DNA from: Streptomyces sp. NRRL WC-3742
Lineage (GTDB): Bacteria > Actinomycetota > Actinomycetes > Streptomycetales > Streptomycetaceae
Direction: 5' to 3'
DNA: 64,000 bases
Assembly: GCF_000720635.1 (NCBI RefSeq)
Contig: NZ_JOCF01000048.1
Coordinates: forward strand, 1-64,000
Below, piece by piece: positions 1 to 8,880 of the stretch; positions within the stretch are counted from its first letter, which is position 1, and every line of letters starts with the position of its first letter. The notes below the pieces were generated by a model. It had not been told where the DNA came from and ran no database searches. It was given only the letters and a program-made list of their open reading frames with translations. Both the position numbers and the translations under genes were made by a program.

Positions 1-335
1 CCTTAGGGACGGGCTGGGGGGTGGGGGTGGGGTGGGCCGGCGTGGGGGTGGGGTGCCAGTGTGCCCGATCGTCCCGGGCCGGGGTAGGCGGGCGACGCGC
101 CGCCGGATCACCGGTCCATGGCCCCGTCGTTACGGCCGGATTACGGTCGTAGGTGGTACCCGGAGAACGTCCGCGCCGCGGCAGACGTGCCGCTTAGAGG
201 AACGTACAGGATGCCGGGCCCGACCACAGCCGGGGCTTCATACATCCGGTGACTGCCAGTGGGCCGCGTCACAGCGGTTCACTGGGCGACACGCCTCCGG
301 AGCCCCGGCGGGCGAGAACTTGAGGAGACACCCGT
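1..335. other. intergenic region upstream of xdh operon
   Basis: No gene is supported here. The first 55 bases are a run of G tracts (GGGGGG, GGGGG, GGGG repeated) that could form a G-quadruplex. The open frame that crosses the region has no ribosome binding site or family resemblance until the downstream Fe-S subunit, so it is not called. The promoter of the xdh operon should lie in the last 150 bases, but I see no convincing -35/-10 pair and no copy of the CTTCAACAAA palindrome found at other purine genes. Confidence 0.5.
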
Positions 336-1223
336 ATGGAGTTCCTTCGGCCCGCCACCTGGGACGAGGCGCTCGCGGCGAAGGCCGCTCACCCGGGCGC
401 GACGGCGATCTCGGGCGGCACGGACGTGATGGTCGAGCTGAACTTCGACGTGCACCGGCCGACCGCGATCCTCGACCTGAACCGCGTCACCGAGCTCACC
501 GAGTGGTCCGTCGAGGCGGACGTCGTGCGCCTGGGCGCCGCCGTCCCGTACGCCAGGATCATCGAGGAGCTGTCCGGGCCGCTGCCCGGGCTGGCGCTCG
601 CGGCCCACACCGTGGGCTCGCCTCAGATCCGCAACCGCGGCAGCGTCGGCGGCAACCTGGGCGCCGCCTCCCCGGCCGGCGACTCGCACCCGGCGCTGCT
701 CGCGGCCGGGCGGGACGTGTACGTCGAGGCGGCCTCGGTGCGCGGCACCCGGCTCATCCCGATCGACGACTTCTACGTCGGCGTGAAGCGCAACAGCCTG
801 GAGCCCGACGAGCTGATCAGGGCGGTGCGCATCCCCGTCGCCGACGGCCCGCAGCAGTTCTCGAAGATCGGCACCCGCAACGCGATGGTCATCGCGGTCT
901 GCGCGTTCGGCTTCGCCCTGCACCCCAAGGACGGGACGGTCGGCACGGGCATCGGCTCGGCCGCCCCCACCCCGCGCCGCGCCGTCGAGGCCGAGGAGTA
1001 CCTGGCCGGCGTCCTCGCCGAGCGCGGGCTCTGGGCCAGCGGCGCCCTGCTGGGCCCCGAGGTGGTCCGGCGCTTCGGGGAGCTGGTCAGGGCCGCCGCC
1101 TCCCCCATCGACGACGTCCGGGGCACCGCCGAGTACCGGCGCCACGCGCTGGCCGTCATGGCCCGGCGCACCCTCACCTGGTGCTGGAACGACTACCGCA
1201 AGCAGATTGGGAGCGCGGCATGA
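336..1223 (+). CDS. xdhB: xanthine dehydrogenase FAD-binding subunit
   Basis: This 295-residue protein is the medium, FAD-binding subunit of a molybdenum hydroxylase that oxidises hypoxanthine and xanthine to urate in the cytoplasm. The N-terminal half has the flavin-binding signature SGGTDVMVEL (about residues 27-36) and the second signature RNRGSVGGNLGAASPAGD (about 98-115). The C-terminal part is the CO dehydrogenase flavoprotein C-terminal domain. The start is fixed by GAGGAG eight bases before the ATG. It is the first gene of a tightly packed operon and its stop overlaps the ATG of the Fe-S subunit by four bases. Length is normal for the family. Substrate is inferred from the urate-degrading genes nearby; other purine or aromatic hydroxylases of the family cannot be excluded. 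Confidence 0.9.
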   Translation: MEFLRPATWDEALAAKAAHPGATAISGGTDVMVELNFDVHRPTAILDLNRVTELTEWSVEADVVRLGAAVPYARIIEELSGPLPGLALAAHTVGSPQIRNRGSVGGNLGAASPAGDSHPALLAAGRDVYVEAASVRGTRLIPIDDFYVGVKRNSLEPDELIRAVRIPVADGPQQFSKIGTRNAMVIAVCAFGFALHPKDGTVGTGIGSAAPTPRRAVEAEEYLAGVLAERGLWASGALLGPEVVRRFGELVRAAASPIDDVRGTAEYRRHALAVMARRTLTWCWNDYRKQIGSAA

Positions 1224-1711
1224 GGGTCACGTTCACCGCCAACGGCAGGCCCGTCGAGGCCGACGACGTGTGGGAGGGCGAGAGCCTGCTGTACGTGCTG
1301 CGCGAGCGCGTCGGGCTGCCCGGGTCGAAGAACGCGTGCGAGCAGGGCGAGTGCGGCTCCTGCACCGTCTACCTGGACGGCGTGCCGGTCTGCTCCTGCC
1401 TGGTCGCGGCCGGACAGGTGCAGGGCCGCGAGGTGCGCACCGTCGAGGGGCTGGCCGGCGAGGACGGCGAACTCGGCCTCGTCCAGCAGGCGTTCGTGGA
1501 CGCCGGGGCCGTGCAGTGCGGCTTCTGCACCCCGGGACTGCTGGTGCAGACCGACGCGCTGCTGGAGCAGGACGCCCAGCCGAGCGACGACGACATCCGC
1601 GAGGCGCTGTCGGGCAACCTGTGCCGCTGCACCGGCTACGAGAAGATCATGGACGCGGTGCGGCTCGCCTCGGCCCGCAAGTGCGCCGGGGACACCGGGA
1701 GTTCGAAGTGA
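1220..1711 (+). CDS. xanthine dehydrogenase 2Fe-2S subunit
   Basis: This 163-residue protein is the small electron-transfer subunit of the hydroxylase, carrying two [2Fe-2S] clusters between the molybdenum cofactor and FAD. The plant-ferredoxin-type domain shows CEQGECGSC (about residues 38-46) plus a later Cys, and the C-terminal domain shows CGFCTPG and CRCTGY. The ATG lies in the ATGA overlap with the FAD subunit, and the stop is in a GTGA overlap with the Mo subunit, so all three are probably translationally coupled. A much longer open frame extends upstream, but it would overlap the FAD gene completely and has no initiation signal, so the short start is preferred. Confidence 0.92.
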   Translation: MRVTFTANGRPVEADDVWEGESLLYVLRERVGLPGSKNACEQGECGSCTVYLDGVPVCSCLVAAGQVQGREVRTVEGLAGEDGELGLVQQAFVDAGAVQCGFCTPGLLVQTDALLEQDAQPSDDDIREALSGNLCRCTGYEKIMDAVRLASARKCAGDTGSSK

Positions 1712-4074
1712 GCGCGCGCAGCCTCCAGGGCCAGAAGAACCTGCAGAACATCCACCAGGCGGCCGGGGACGGCATCGGCGGCTCGCCGCTGCGCCCGGAC
1801 GGGACGCTCAAGGTGCGCGGCGAGTTCGCGTACTCCTCCGACCTGTGGCACGAGGACATGCTCTGGGGCACGGCCCTGCGCTCGCCCCACCCCCGGGCCA
1901 ACATCCTGTCCGTGGACGTCTCCGAGGCGCTGAAGGTGCCCGGGGTGTACGCGGTGCTCACCCACGAGGACATCCCCGGCGCCAAGTACTACGGCCTGGA
2001 GATCGCCGACCAGCCCGTGCTGGCGATCGACAAGGTCCGCTACCACGGTGAGGCGATCGCGCTGGTCGCCGCGGACCACCCGGAGACGGCCCGGCGGGCG
2101 GTGGCGAAGATCGCCGTCGAGTACGAGGTGCTCGACCCGATCGTCACCGAGGAGCAGTGCCTGCGCCCGGAGACCTACGGGTACGTGCACGAGCCCCACG
2201 AGTACAAGTCCCACGCGTACGGCAACATCTGCCACGAGCAGCACCTCGTCTCGGGCCTCGGCGTCACCGACGAGGTGCGGGCCCTGGCGGACGTCGTGGT
2301 CAGCGGGGACTACGAGGTCGGCATGCAGGACCAGGCGTTCCTGGGCCCCGAGTCGGGCCTGGCCGTGCCGGCCGAGGACGGCGGCGTCGACCTGTACATC
2401 GCCACCCAGTGGCTGCACGTGGACCGCCAGCAGATGGCCCCGGTGCTCGGCCTGCCGGAGGAGAAGGTCCGCCTGACCCTGGCCGGGGTGGGCGGGGCCT
2501 TCGGCGGCCGCGAGGACCTGTCGATGCAGATCCACGCCTGCCTGCTGGCGCTGCACACCGGCAAGCCCGTCAAGATCGTCTACTCCCGGGACGAGTCCTT
2601 CTTCGGCCACGTCCACCGCCACCCGGCGCGGATGCACTACGAGCACGGCGCCACCCGCGACGGCAAACTCGTCTACGCGGACTGCCGGATCGTGCTGGAC
2701 GGCGGCGCGTACGCCTCCGCCTCGCCGGCCGTGGTCGGCAATGCGGCCTCGCTCGGGCACGGGCCGTACGTCATCCCGAACGTGCGGATGCACGCGATCG
2801 CGCTCTACAGCAACAACCCCTCCTGCGGGGCGATGCGCGGCTTCGGCGCGGTGCAGGCGGCCTTCGGCTACGAGTCGCAGATGGACAAGCTGGCGGCCGA
2901 ACTCGGCATGGACCCGGTCGAGTTGAGGCAGCTCAACGCCGTCACCCAGGGCGACCGGATGCCGACCGGGCAGGAGATCGACGCGCCCGCGCCGGTGGCC
3001 GAACTGCTGCGCCGCGTCAAGGACATGCCGCTGCCTCCGCCGCTGGACACGGATCACCCGGACGTGCGGCGGCTGCCCGGCGCGCTCTCCAACACCTCGC
3101 ACGGCGAGGGCATCGTGCGCGGGGTCGGGTACTCCGTCGGCATCAAGAACGTCGGCTTCTCCGAGGGCTTCGACGACTACTCCACCGCCCGGGTGCGGCT
3201 GGAGGTGATCGGCGGCGAGCCCGTCGCCCTGGTGCACACCGCGATGGCCGAGGTCGGGCAGGGCGGCGTCACCGTGCACGCGCAGATCGCCCGCACCGAG
3301 CTGGGCGTCGAGCGGGTCACCATCCACCCCGCCAACACCGAGGTGGGGTCCGCCGGTTCGACCTCCGCCTCGCGCCAGACGTACATGACCGGCGGCGCGG
3401 TGAAGCTGGCCGCCGAGGCGGTGCGGCACGAGCTGATCGACAAGGGGCGCCGGCGCTACGGCTGGACGCAGCAGGACCTCTCGCTGGCCGGCGGCAAGGT
3501 CGTCTCGGCGAGCGCGGGCGTGCTCACCTCCGTCGTGGACCTGCTCGGGGACGAGGCGATCGACCTCACCCGCGAGCACCACCACCGGCCCACCGAACCG
3601 TTCGACAAGGTCACCGGGCAGGGCTTCGGCCACGTCCAGTACACCTTCTGCGCCAACCGCGCCGTCGTCGACGTGGACGTGGAGCTGGGCCTGGTCAAGG
3701 TCGTCGAACTGACCGCCGTCCAGGACGTCGGCCGGGCGCTCAACCCGCTCTCCGTCGTCGGCCAGATCCAGGGCGGCTGCACGCAGGCGCTCGGGCTCGC
3801 GGTGATGGAGGAGATCATCGTGAAGGACGGCAAGGTGCGCAACGCCTCCTTCACCGACTACCTGATCCCCACCATCCTGGACACCCCGCCGATCCCGGTG
3901 GAGATCCTCGAACTGCCCGACCCCCACGCGCCGTACGGGCTGCGCGGGGTCGGCGAGGCGCCGACCGTCTCGGCGACGCCCTCGATCGTGGCGGCGATCC
4001 GCAACGCCACCGGTCTGGCCCTGAACCGGATTCCCGTCCGGCCGGAGCACCTGACCACCGAACAGCCCGGCTAG
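1708..4074 (+). CDS. xdhA: xanthine dehydrogenase molybdopterin-binding subunit
   Basis: This 788-residue protein is the large catalytic subunit that binds molybdopterin cytosine dinucleotide and hydroxylates the purine. It has the N-terminal aldehyde oxidase/xanthine dehydrogenase a/b hammerhead domain (about 20-130), the Mo-binding segments GVGGAFGGRED and CGAMRGFGAVQ, and near the C-terminus GLRGVGEAP, whose Glu is the catalytic base in the family. The GTG start overlaps the Fe-S subunit stop (GTGA). Subunit order FAD, Fe-S, Mo is the usual one in actinomycetes. Together with the permease and XdhC-type protein that follow, it feeds urate to the uricase genes about 20 kb away in the window. 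Confidence 0.92.
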   Translation: MSARSLQGQKNLQNIHQAAGDGIGGSPLRPDGTLKVRGEFAYSSDLWHEDMLWGTALRSPHPRANILSVDVSEALKVPGVYAVLTHEDIPGAKYYGLEIADQPVLAIDKVRYHGEAIALVAADHPETARRAVAKIAVEYEVLDPIVTEEQCLRPETYGYVHEPHEYKSHAYGNICHEQHLVSGLGVTDEVRALADVVVSGDYEVGMQDQAFLGPESGLAVPAEDGGVDLYIATQWLHVDRQQMAPVLGLPEEKVRLTLAGVGGAFGGREDLSMQIHACLLALHTGKPVKIVYSRDESFFGHVHRHPARMHYEHGATRDGKLVYADCRIVLDGGAYASASPAVVGNAASLGHGPYVIPNVRMHAIALYSNNPSCGAMRGFGAVQAAFGYESQMDKLAAELGMDPVELRQLNAVTQGDRMPTGQEIDAPAPVAELLRRVKDMPLPPPLDTDHPDVRRLPGALSNTSHGEGIVRGVGYSVGIKNVGFSEGFDDYSTARVRLEVIGGEPVALVHTAMAEVGQGGVTVHAQIARTELGVERVTIHPANTEVGSAGSTSASRQTYMTGGAVKLAAEAVRHELIDKGRRRYGWTQQDLSLAGGKVVSASAGVLTSVVDLLGDEAIDLTREHHHRPTEPFDKVTGQGFGHVQYTFCANRAVVDVDVELGLVKVVELTAVQDVGRALNPLSVVGQIQGGCTQALGLAVMEEIIVKDGKVRNASFTDYLIPTILDTPPIPVEILELPDPHAPYGLRGVGEAPTVSATPSIVAAIRNATGLALNRIPVRPEHLTTEQPG

Positions 4075-4239
4075 CGCCGGGAGTTGCCGTCGCCGTGCGC
4101 CCACGCCGGGGCGCGCGGCGGCGCTACCACTACCCCCACCCATCGTGAGTCGAAGCGTCCCCCTGCACCGCCGTCCCGAGTTGACGAGCCGTCAGGTCGG
4201 CTCGCCCACCCCAACCCCCATTGACACTTGGGAGTGGAC

Positions 4240-5649
4240 ATGACCCGGATACCCACCGGAGCTCTGGACGCCTATTTCAAGATCTCCGCCCGGGGATCGA
4301 CCCTCGCCGGTGAACTGCGCGGTGGAATCACCACGTTCATGGCGATGGCCTACATCATCCTGCTCAACCCGCTCATCCTCGGCGGCGCCGACGTCACCGG
4401 CGCCAAGCTCGACCACGCCGCGCTGACCACCGCCACCGCCTTCGCCGCCGCCGTGACCACCCTCCTGATGGGCCTGGTCGGCAACGTGCCGCTGGCGCTG
4501 GCCGCCGGACTGTCCGTCTCCGGCGCCGTCTCCGCGCTCGTCGTGCCGCACACCACCTGGCCGCAGGCCATGGGCCTGTGCGTGATCTACGGGCTGCTGA
4601 TCGTGCTGCTGGTGGTCTCCGGACTGCGCGAGAGGATCATGAACGGCATCCCGATGCCGCTCAAGCACGCCATCACCATCGGCATCGGCCTGTTCGTCAC
4701 CGTCATCGGCCTCTACAAGGCCGGGTTCGTGCACACGGGCGGGCCCACCCCGCTCTCCCTCGGCCCCGCCGGGGAGCTGACCGGCTGGCCGGTGCTGGTC
4801 TTCTGCGCCACCCTGCTGGCGATCTTCGTGCTGATGGCACGCGGCGTCCGGGGCGCGATCCTGCTCGGCATCGCCGGCGGGACGGTGCTCGCCGTGGCCG
4901 TCAACAAGCTGGCCCACGTGCCCGCCCCGGAGTGGAAGAGCTCCGTGCCCGTATGGCCGGGAAGTCCGGTCTCCGCGCCCGACTTCGGCCTCTTCGGCCA
5001 CATCGACCTGTTCGGCGCCTTCGGCGCGCAGGGCATGGGCGCGATCAGCGCCTCCGTCGCCGTGTTCACCCTCGTCCTCGCCGGGTTCTTCGACGCCATG
5101 GCCACCATCATCGGCGTCGGCACCGAGGCCGGGCTCGCGGACGAGCGCGGCCGGATGCCCGGCCTCTCCCGGGCGCTGCTCGTCGACGGCGCCGGCGGCG
5201 CGGTCGGGGGCCTCGCGGGCTCCTCCGGACAGACGGTGTTCGTCGAATCCGCGACCGGCGTCGGCGACGGCGCCCGCACCGGGCTCGCCTCCGTCGTCAC
5301 CGGCTCGCTGTTCGCGCTGATGCTGTTCTTCTCGCCGCTGGCCGGGATCGTCCCCGTGGAGGTCGCCTCGGCGGCGCTGGTGGTGATCGGCGCGATGATG
5401 ATGAGCCAGGCCCGGCACATCGACTGGTCGGACCGGGACGTCGCCGTCCCGGCCTTCCTGACCTGCGTGCTGATGCCGTTCACGTACAGCATCACGGCGG
5501 GCGTGGCGGCCGGGGTCGTCTCGTACACGGTGATCAAGGCCGGGCGGGGGCGGTGGCGCGAGCCCGGGGTGCTGATGTGGGTGCTGACCGTCGTCTTCGT
5601 CGGGTACTTCGCGCTGACGCCCGTGAAGGTGTGGCTGGGGGTCCACTGA
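4240..5649 (+). CDS. NCS2/AzgA-type purine permease
   Basis: This 469-residue integral membrane protein has about 12-13 hydrophobic segments and resembles the AzgA-like branch of the nucleobase:cation symporter-2 family, which imports adenine, guanine or hypoxanthine. The N-terminus GITTFMAMAYIILLNP and the central GFFDAMATIIGVGTEAGL segment are typical of that branch. The ATG is preceded by GGGAG at five bases; a TTG four codons upstream is less likely. It lies 165 bp after the Mo subunit and before xdhC, so it probably supplies substrate to xanthine dehydrogenase. An 11-bp perfect hairpin follows 34 bp after the stop. The exact substrate cannot be read from sequence. Confidence 0.88.
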   Translation: MTRIPTGALDAYFKISARGSTLAGELRGGITTFMAMAYIILLNPLILGGADVTGAKLDHAALTTATAFAAAVTTLLMGLVGNVPLALAAGLSVSGAVSALVVPHTTWPQAMGLCVIYGLLIVLLVVSGLRERIMNGIPMPLKHAITIGIGLFVTVIGLYKAGFVHTGGPTPLSLGPAGELTGWPVLVFCATLLAIFVLMARGVRGAILLGIAGGTVLAVAVNKLAHVPAPEWKSSVPVWPGSPVSAPDFGLFGHIDLFGAFGAQGMGAISASVAVFTLVLAGFFDAMATIIGVGTEAGLADERGRMPGLSRALLVDGAGGAVGGLAGSSGQTVFVESATGVGDGARTGLASVVTGSLFALMLFFSPLAGIVPVEVASAALVVIGAMMMSQARHIDWSDRDVAVPAFLTCVLMPFTYSITAGVAAGVVSYTVIKAGRGRWREPGVLMWVLTVVFVGYFALTPVKVWLGVH

Positions 5650-5683
5650 CCGCCCTTGATCGTTTCCGCCACCGGCACCCGCC

Positions 5684-5710
5684 GCCGTACGGGATCGTTT
5701 CCCGTACGGC
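5684..5710. terminator. perfect hairpin between permease and xdhC
   Basis: Arms GCCGTACGGGA and TCCCGTACGGC pair over 11 bp around a TCGTT loop, 34 bp after the permease stop and 45 bp before the xdhC ATG. There is no T tract. It may be a terminator-like stem or an operator for xdhC. Confidence 0.55.
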
Positions 5711-5755
5711 GGCGCCCCCGCTACTGTCGACCATGTGTGAGGAGAGCGGTACGCC

Positions 5756-6937
5756 ATGCAGGACATCGCCGAGCAGGTACGGGCCTGGCACGCGGCCGGG
5801 CGCACCTTCGCCGTGGCCACCGTCGTCGGCGTGACGGGCAGCGCCCCGCGCGACCCCGGGGCGGCGCTGGCCGTCGACGCGGACGGCGAGGCCGTCGGCA
5901 GCGTCTCCGGCGGATGCGTGGAGGGCGCGGTGTACGAGCTGTGCCGGGCGGCCATCGAGAGCGGCGAGCCGGTGCTCGAGCGCTTCGGGTACAGCGACGA
6001 GGACGCCTTCGCCGTCGGGCTGACCTGCGGCGGCGTACTGGACGTGTTCGTGCAGCCCGTCGTCCCCGGCGCCGACGCCGCCCTGGACACGGGCCTCGCG
6101 CTCATCGCCGACGGCGAGCCCGTCGCCCTCGCCCGCGTCATCGCCGGGCCCGGCGACCTCGTCGGCGCCGCCCTGGCCGTCACCGCCAGCGGGCAGCACG
6201 GGGCGCTGGCGGTCGGGCCGTCCACCGTCGGCGCGCTCGAGCGGGCCATCGCCGCCGAGGCCCGCGCCATGCTGGACGCCGGGCGCACCGGGCGGATCGT
6301 CCTCGGCCTGGACGGGCGGCCCTGCGACGAGCACGGGCACGGCACCGTCACCTGCTTCGTCGAGTCCTACGTGCCCGCGCCCAGGATGCTGGTCTTCGGC
6401 GCGATCGACTTCGCCGCCTCGGTGGCGCGGATCGGCACCTTCCTCGGCTACCGGGTCACCGTCTGCGACGCCCGTCCCGTCTTCGCGACGAAACGGCGCT
6501 TCCCGGACGCGGACGAGGTGGTCGTCGACTGGCCGCACCGCTACCTGGACTCCCAGCTCGGCCGGATCGACGGACGCACCGTGCTGTGCGTGCTCACCCA
6601 CGACGCCAAGTTCGACATCCCGCTGCTGGAACGCGCCCTGCGGCTGCCCGTCGGCTACGTCGGGGCCATGGGCTCGCGGCGCACCCACCGGGAACGGCTC
6701 GCCAAGCTGCGCGAGGCCGGGCTCACCGAGGCCGAACTGGCGCGGCTGCGCTCCCCCATCGGCCTCGACCTGGGCGCGCGCACCCCGGAGGAGACGGCCG
6801 TCTCCGTCGCCGCCGAGATCGTCGCCCACCGGCGCGGCGGCAGCTGCCTGCCGCTGAGCGCGGGCGAGGGGCCGATCCACCACGACGCCGCGCAACCCGC
6901 CGAGGAGGGTGCGGCGTCCGGGGCGCACGCCGCCTGA
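5756..6937 (+). CDS. xdhC: XdhC/CoxI family molybdenum cofactor insertion protein
   Basis: This 393-residue protein belongs to the XdhC/CoxI family, which protects and sulfurates the molybdenum cofactor and hands it to apo-hydroxylases. The N-terminal XdhC_CoxI domain has GSAPRDPGAALAV (about 25-37) and SVSGGCVEGAVYE (about 46-58), and the C-terminal Rossmann part (about 210-370) contains YVGAMGSRRTHRERLAKL and IGLDLGARTPEE. GAGGAGAG upstream supports the ATG. The name follows the Rhodobacter convention for the accessory factor, not the Fe-S subunit. It sits downstream of the structural xdh genes in the same direction, which fits a maturation role. Confidence 0.88.
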   Translation: MQDIAEQVRAWHAAGRTFAVATVVGVTGSAPRDPGAALAVDADGEAVGSVSGGCVEGAVYELCRAAIESGEPVLERFGYSDEDAFAVGLTCGGVLDVFVQPVVPGADAALDTGLALIADGEPVALARVIAGPGDLVGAALAVTASGQHGALAVGPSTVGALERAIAAEARAMLDAGRTGRIVLGLDGRPCDEHGHGTVTCFVESYVPAPRMLVFGAIDFAASVARIGTFLGYRVTVCDARPVFATKRRFPDADEVVVDWPHRYLDSQLGRIDGRTVLCVLTHDAKFDIPLLERALRLPVGYVGAMGSRRTHRERLAKLREAGLTEAELARLRSPIGLDLGARTPEETAVSVAAEIVAHRRGGSCLPLSAGEGPIHHDAAQPAEEGAASGAHAA

Positions 6938-7021
6938 GCGGCGTCACGTTGCACGGCCACCGCAGCGGCGGGAGGCTGGAGTGGCGGACTCGCCCCGAGC
7001 CCGGGGAAGGAGCAGGGGATC

Positions 7022-7339
7022 ATGCGTGCCCTGCTGGAGGTCGACCTCGACACGGAGACCTCGAACAAGCTCATCAAGGACGGCACGGCCGGCTCGGTCA
7101 TCCAACAGATCCTCGGCCAACTCAAGCCCGAGGCTTCCTATTTCCTCGCCCGCAACGGCCGTCGCTCGATGGTGCTGATCGTCGACCTGACGGACGAGCC
7201 GTCCGTCGTCACCACCTGCGAGCCGTTCTGGGTGCAACTCGGCGCCGAGATCGCGCTGTACCCGTGCATGAACACCGACGACCTGGCCGAGGGGCTGAAG
7301 CGGCTTGCGGAGGCCGCCGCTAGTCCAGCGCCAGCCTGA
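7022..7339 (+). CDS. conserved hypothetical small protein (105 aa)
   Basis: I do not recognise this 105-residue protein. It starts MRALLEVDLDTETSNKLI, looks like a compact alpha/beta fold with alternating hydrophobic strands (SMVLIVDLTD, EIALYPCMNT), and has no signal peptide or membrane segment. GGGGAAGGAGCAGGGG before the ATG is a reasonable ribosome binding site, and codon use matches neighbours. It is the last gene of the plus-strand run and its 3' end overlaps the end of the convergent lysE-type gene by 20 bp. It might belong to a dimeric ferredoxin-like stress or signalling family, but that is a guess from the strand pattern. Confidence 0.65.
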   Translation: MRALLEVDLDTETSNKLIKDGTAGSVIQQILGQLKPEASYFLARNGRRSMVLIVDLTDEPSVVTTCEPFWVQLGAEIALYPCMNTDDLAEGLKRLAEAAASPAPA

Positions 7340-7940
7340 CGCCGAGAGCCATCACGACCGTGCCGGTCACCCGGTCCATCAGGCGCCGGGCGGCCGGGCG
7401 GCGCAGCCAGCCGCCCAGCGCCCGGGCGAAGGCGACCAGGACGGCCGACCACAGCACGCCCTCCACGACATGGACGCAGGTCAGCGCCACGCCGGCGGCG
7501 AAGTGCGGCACCCCGGCCGGGATGAACTGCGGCAGCACCGCCACGTAGAAGACCCCCACCTTGGGATTGAGCAGGTTGGAGACCGTACCGCGCCGCCACC
7601 CGTACCCGAACCCGCCCTCCGCCGGACCGCCCTCCTCGGCCTGCGCCCCGCCGGAACGGCTGCGCAGCAGGCCCACACCGATCCACACCAGATAGGCCGC
7701 CCCGGCCCACCGCAGGATCTCGTACGCCACCTGTGAGGCGGTCAGCAGCGCCGTCACCCCCGCCGAGGTGAGCGTCCCCCAGAGCAGGCAGCCGGTCTGC
7801 ACGCCGAGCACCACCCCCCACGCCTGCCGCCGGTGCCCCAGCGCGGAGGTGCGCAGGATCAGCGCGGTGTCGATCCCGGGGGTGAGGGTGAACAGCCCCA
7901 CGACGAGGGCGAAGGACCACAGAGCCGTTGTCATCTCCAT
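7320..7940 (-). CDS. LysE/RhtB family amino acid exporter
   Basis: This 206-residue, six-helix membrane protein matches the LysE/RhtB translocators that export amino acids or related small molecules. The N-terminal helix ends in LTPGIDTALILRTSALG, close to the family TPGP motif, and GVQTGCLLWGTLTSAGV and NPKVGVFYVAVLPQFIP are typical later segments. The ATG at 7940 is preceded by GGAAGGA at a good distance; a GTG six codons upstream is an alternative. The stop region overlaps the convergent hypothetical gene by 20 bp, so both coding ends share the same bases. Confidence 0.85.
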   Translation of the reverse strand: MEMTTALWSFALVVGLFTLTPGIDTALILRTSALGHRRQAWGVVLGVQTGCLLWGTLTSAGVTALLTASQVAYEILRWAGAAYLVWIGVGLLRSRSGGAQAEEGGPAEGGFGYGWRRGTVSNLLNPKVGVFYVAVLPQFIPAGVPHFAAGVALTCVHVVEGVLWSAVLVAFARALGGWLRRPAARRLMDRVTGTVVMALGVRLALD

Positions 7941-7989
7941 GAGCCGCGATCCTTCCACACCCCCGGAGGGGACGATCGGTCGGCGGTCA

Positions 7990-8072
7990 CGCGCTCCTCG
8001 CCACCGGCCCGCCGACCGCCGGCGGGGGTTGGTGGTTGGGGGCTGGGGGGCTGGGGCTGGGGGCTACCGGGG
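7990..8072. repeat. G-tract-rich intergenic spacer
   Basis: Between the exporter start and the end of the secreted-protein gene there are at least six runs of four to six G on the plus strand (8023-8073), a potential G-quadruplex. No gene fits here. Confidence 0.5.
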
Positions 8073-8783
8073 CTACTGGGCCTGGCAGCCGCGCTGCCAG
8101 TTCCAGCCGATGAAAGAGTGGCGGAGCTGGACGTCGAAGGTGCAGCTGTAGGTGAGGTCGGGGTTGAGGGTGAGGTAGGTGTGGTGGGTGTTGGCGTACC
8201 AGTCGCCGCTGGTGTCGAAGATGCCCTTGTAGGTGAAGTCGGCGTGGGCCTGGGTGTTCACGGTGGCGCAGTCGGTGGTGCAGTCGCTGCCGGCGGTGGC
8301 GGACTTGAGCGACCATCCGGCGTTCCAGGGCTCGCGGTTGAAGCCCTGGGTGGCGGTGGTGGCGGCGGTGGTGATGCGGCCGTCGGCGGCGGTCCAGTCC
8401 GAGGTGGTGTAGAGGCCCGTCATGCGGATGTTGCAGCAGTCGTACATCTCGTTGGCGCTGGTGATCCGGCGGGCGGACGTCAGCGACTCGGCGGCCGGCG
8501 ACTTGGCCGCCGGCGACTTGGCGGCCGAGGGCTTGGCGCCCGGGGTGTAGGTGACCGGGGTGTAGGTGACCGGGCCCTCGTGGGCGGTGCAGTCGGCGCC
8601 GATGGTGATCGTCTGGCGGACGGTCTGGCCGGCGGGCGGCACCGGCAGCTTGCCGGTGAGCTTCACCGCGCCGCAGTCGCGGGCGCTCGGCGTGCCCGCC
8701 GCGGGGGCCGCGACGGCTGCCGGGGCCGTCGCCATGAGCAGGCCGGACACACCGAGCGCTACCGCTACCAGACGCTTGTTCAC
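8073..8783 (-). CDS. secreted protein of unknown function
   Basis: This 236-residue protein has a clear Sec signal peptide (basic MNKR, hydrophobic core LVAVALGVSGLLMATAPA, cleavage after AVA-A near residue 26). The mature part has eight or so cysteines, including the CC pair in MYDCCNIRMTG, suggesting disulfide stabilisation outside the cell. A low-complexity linker (VTYTP twice, then AAKSPAAKSPAAES) separates a short N-terminal segment from a C-terminal domain rich in Trp, Tyr and Thr that may be beta-structured. I do not recognise the family. It appears to be transcribed alone. Confidence 0.7.
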   Translation of the reverse strand: MNKRLVAVALGVSGLLMATAPAAVAAPAAGTPSARDCGAVKLTGKLPVPPAGQTVRQTITIGADCTAHEGPVTYTPVTYTPGAKPSAAKSPAAKSPAAESLTSARRITSANEMYDCCNIRMTGLYTTSDWTAADGRITTAATTATQGFNREPWNAGWSLKSATAGSDCTTDCATVNTQAHADFTYKGIFDTSGDWYANTHHTYLTLNPDLTYSCTFDVQLRHSFIGWNWQRGCQAQ

Positions 8784-8880
8784 TGTCTCTGTTCCCCTCG
8801 TCGGTTACCTGCCGGTAGAGCGTACGGGTGGGGCCCGTGTGCTCCGAGGGGTTTGGCAGGTTCCTGCAACTGCCGGGGGT

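Noticed and set aside
32..1219. Long open frame continuing upstream of the Fe-S subunit
   Set aside because: It overlaps the FAD subunit completely in another frame, is Arg/Gly-rich and has no initiation signal. Only the part from 1220 onward is real.
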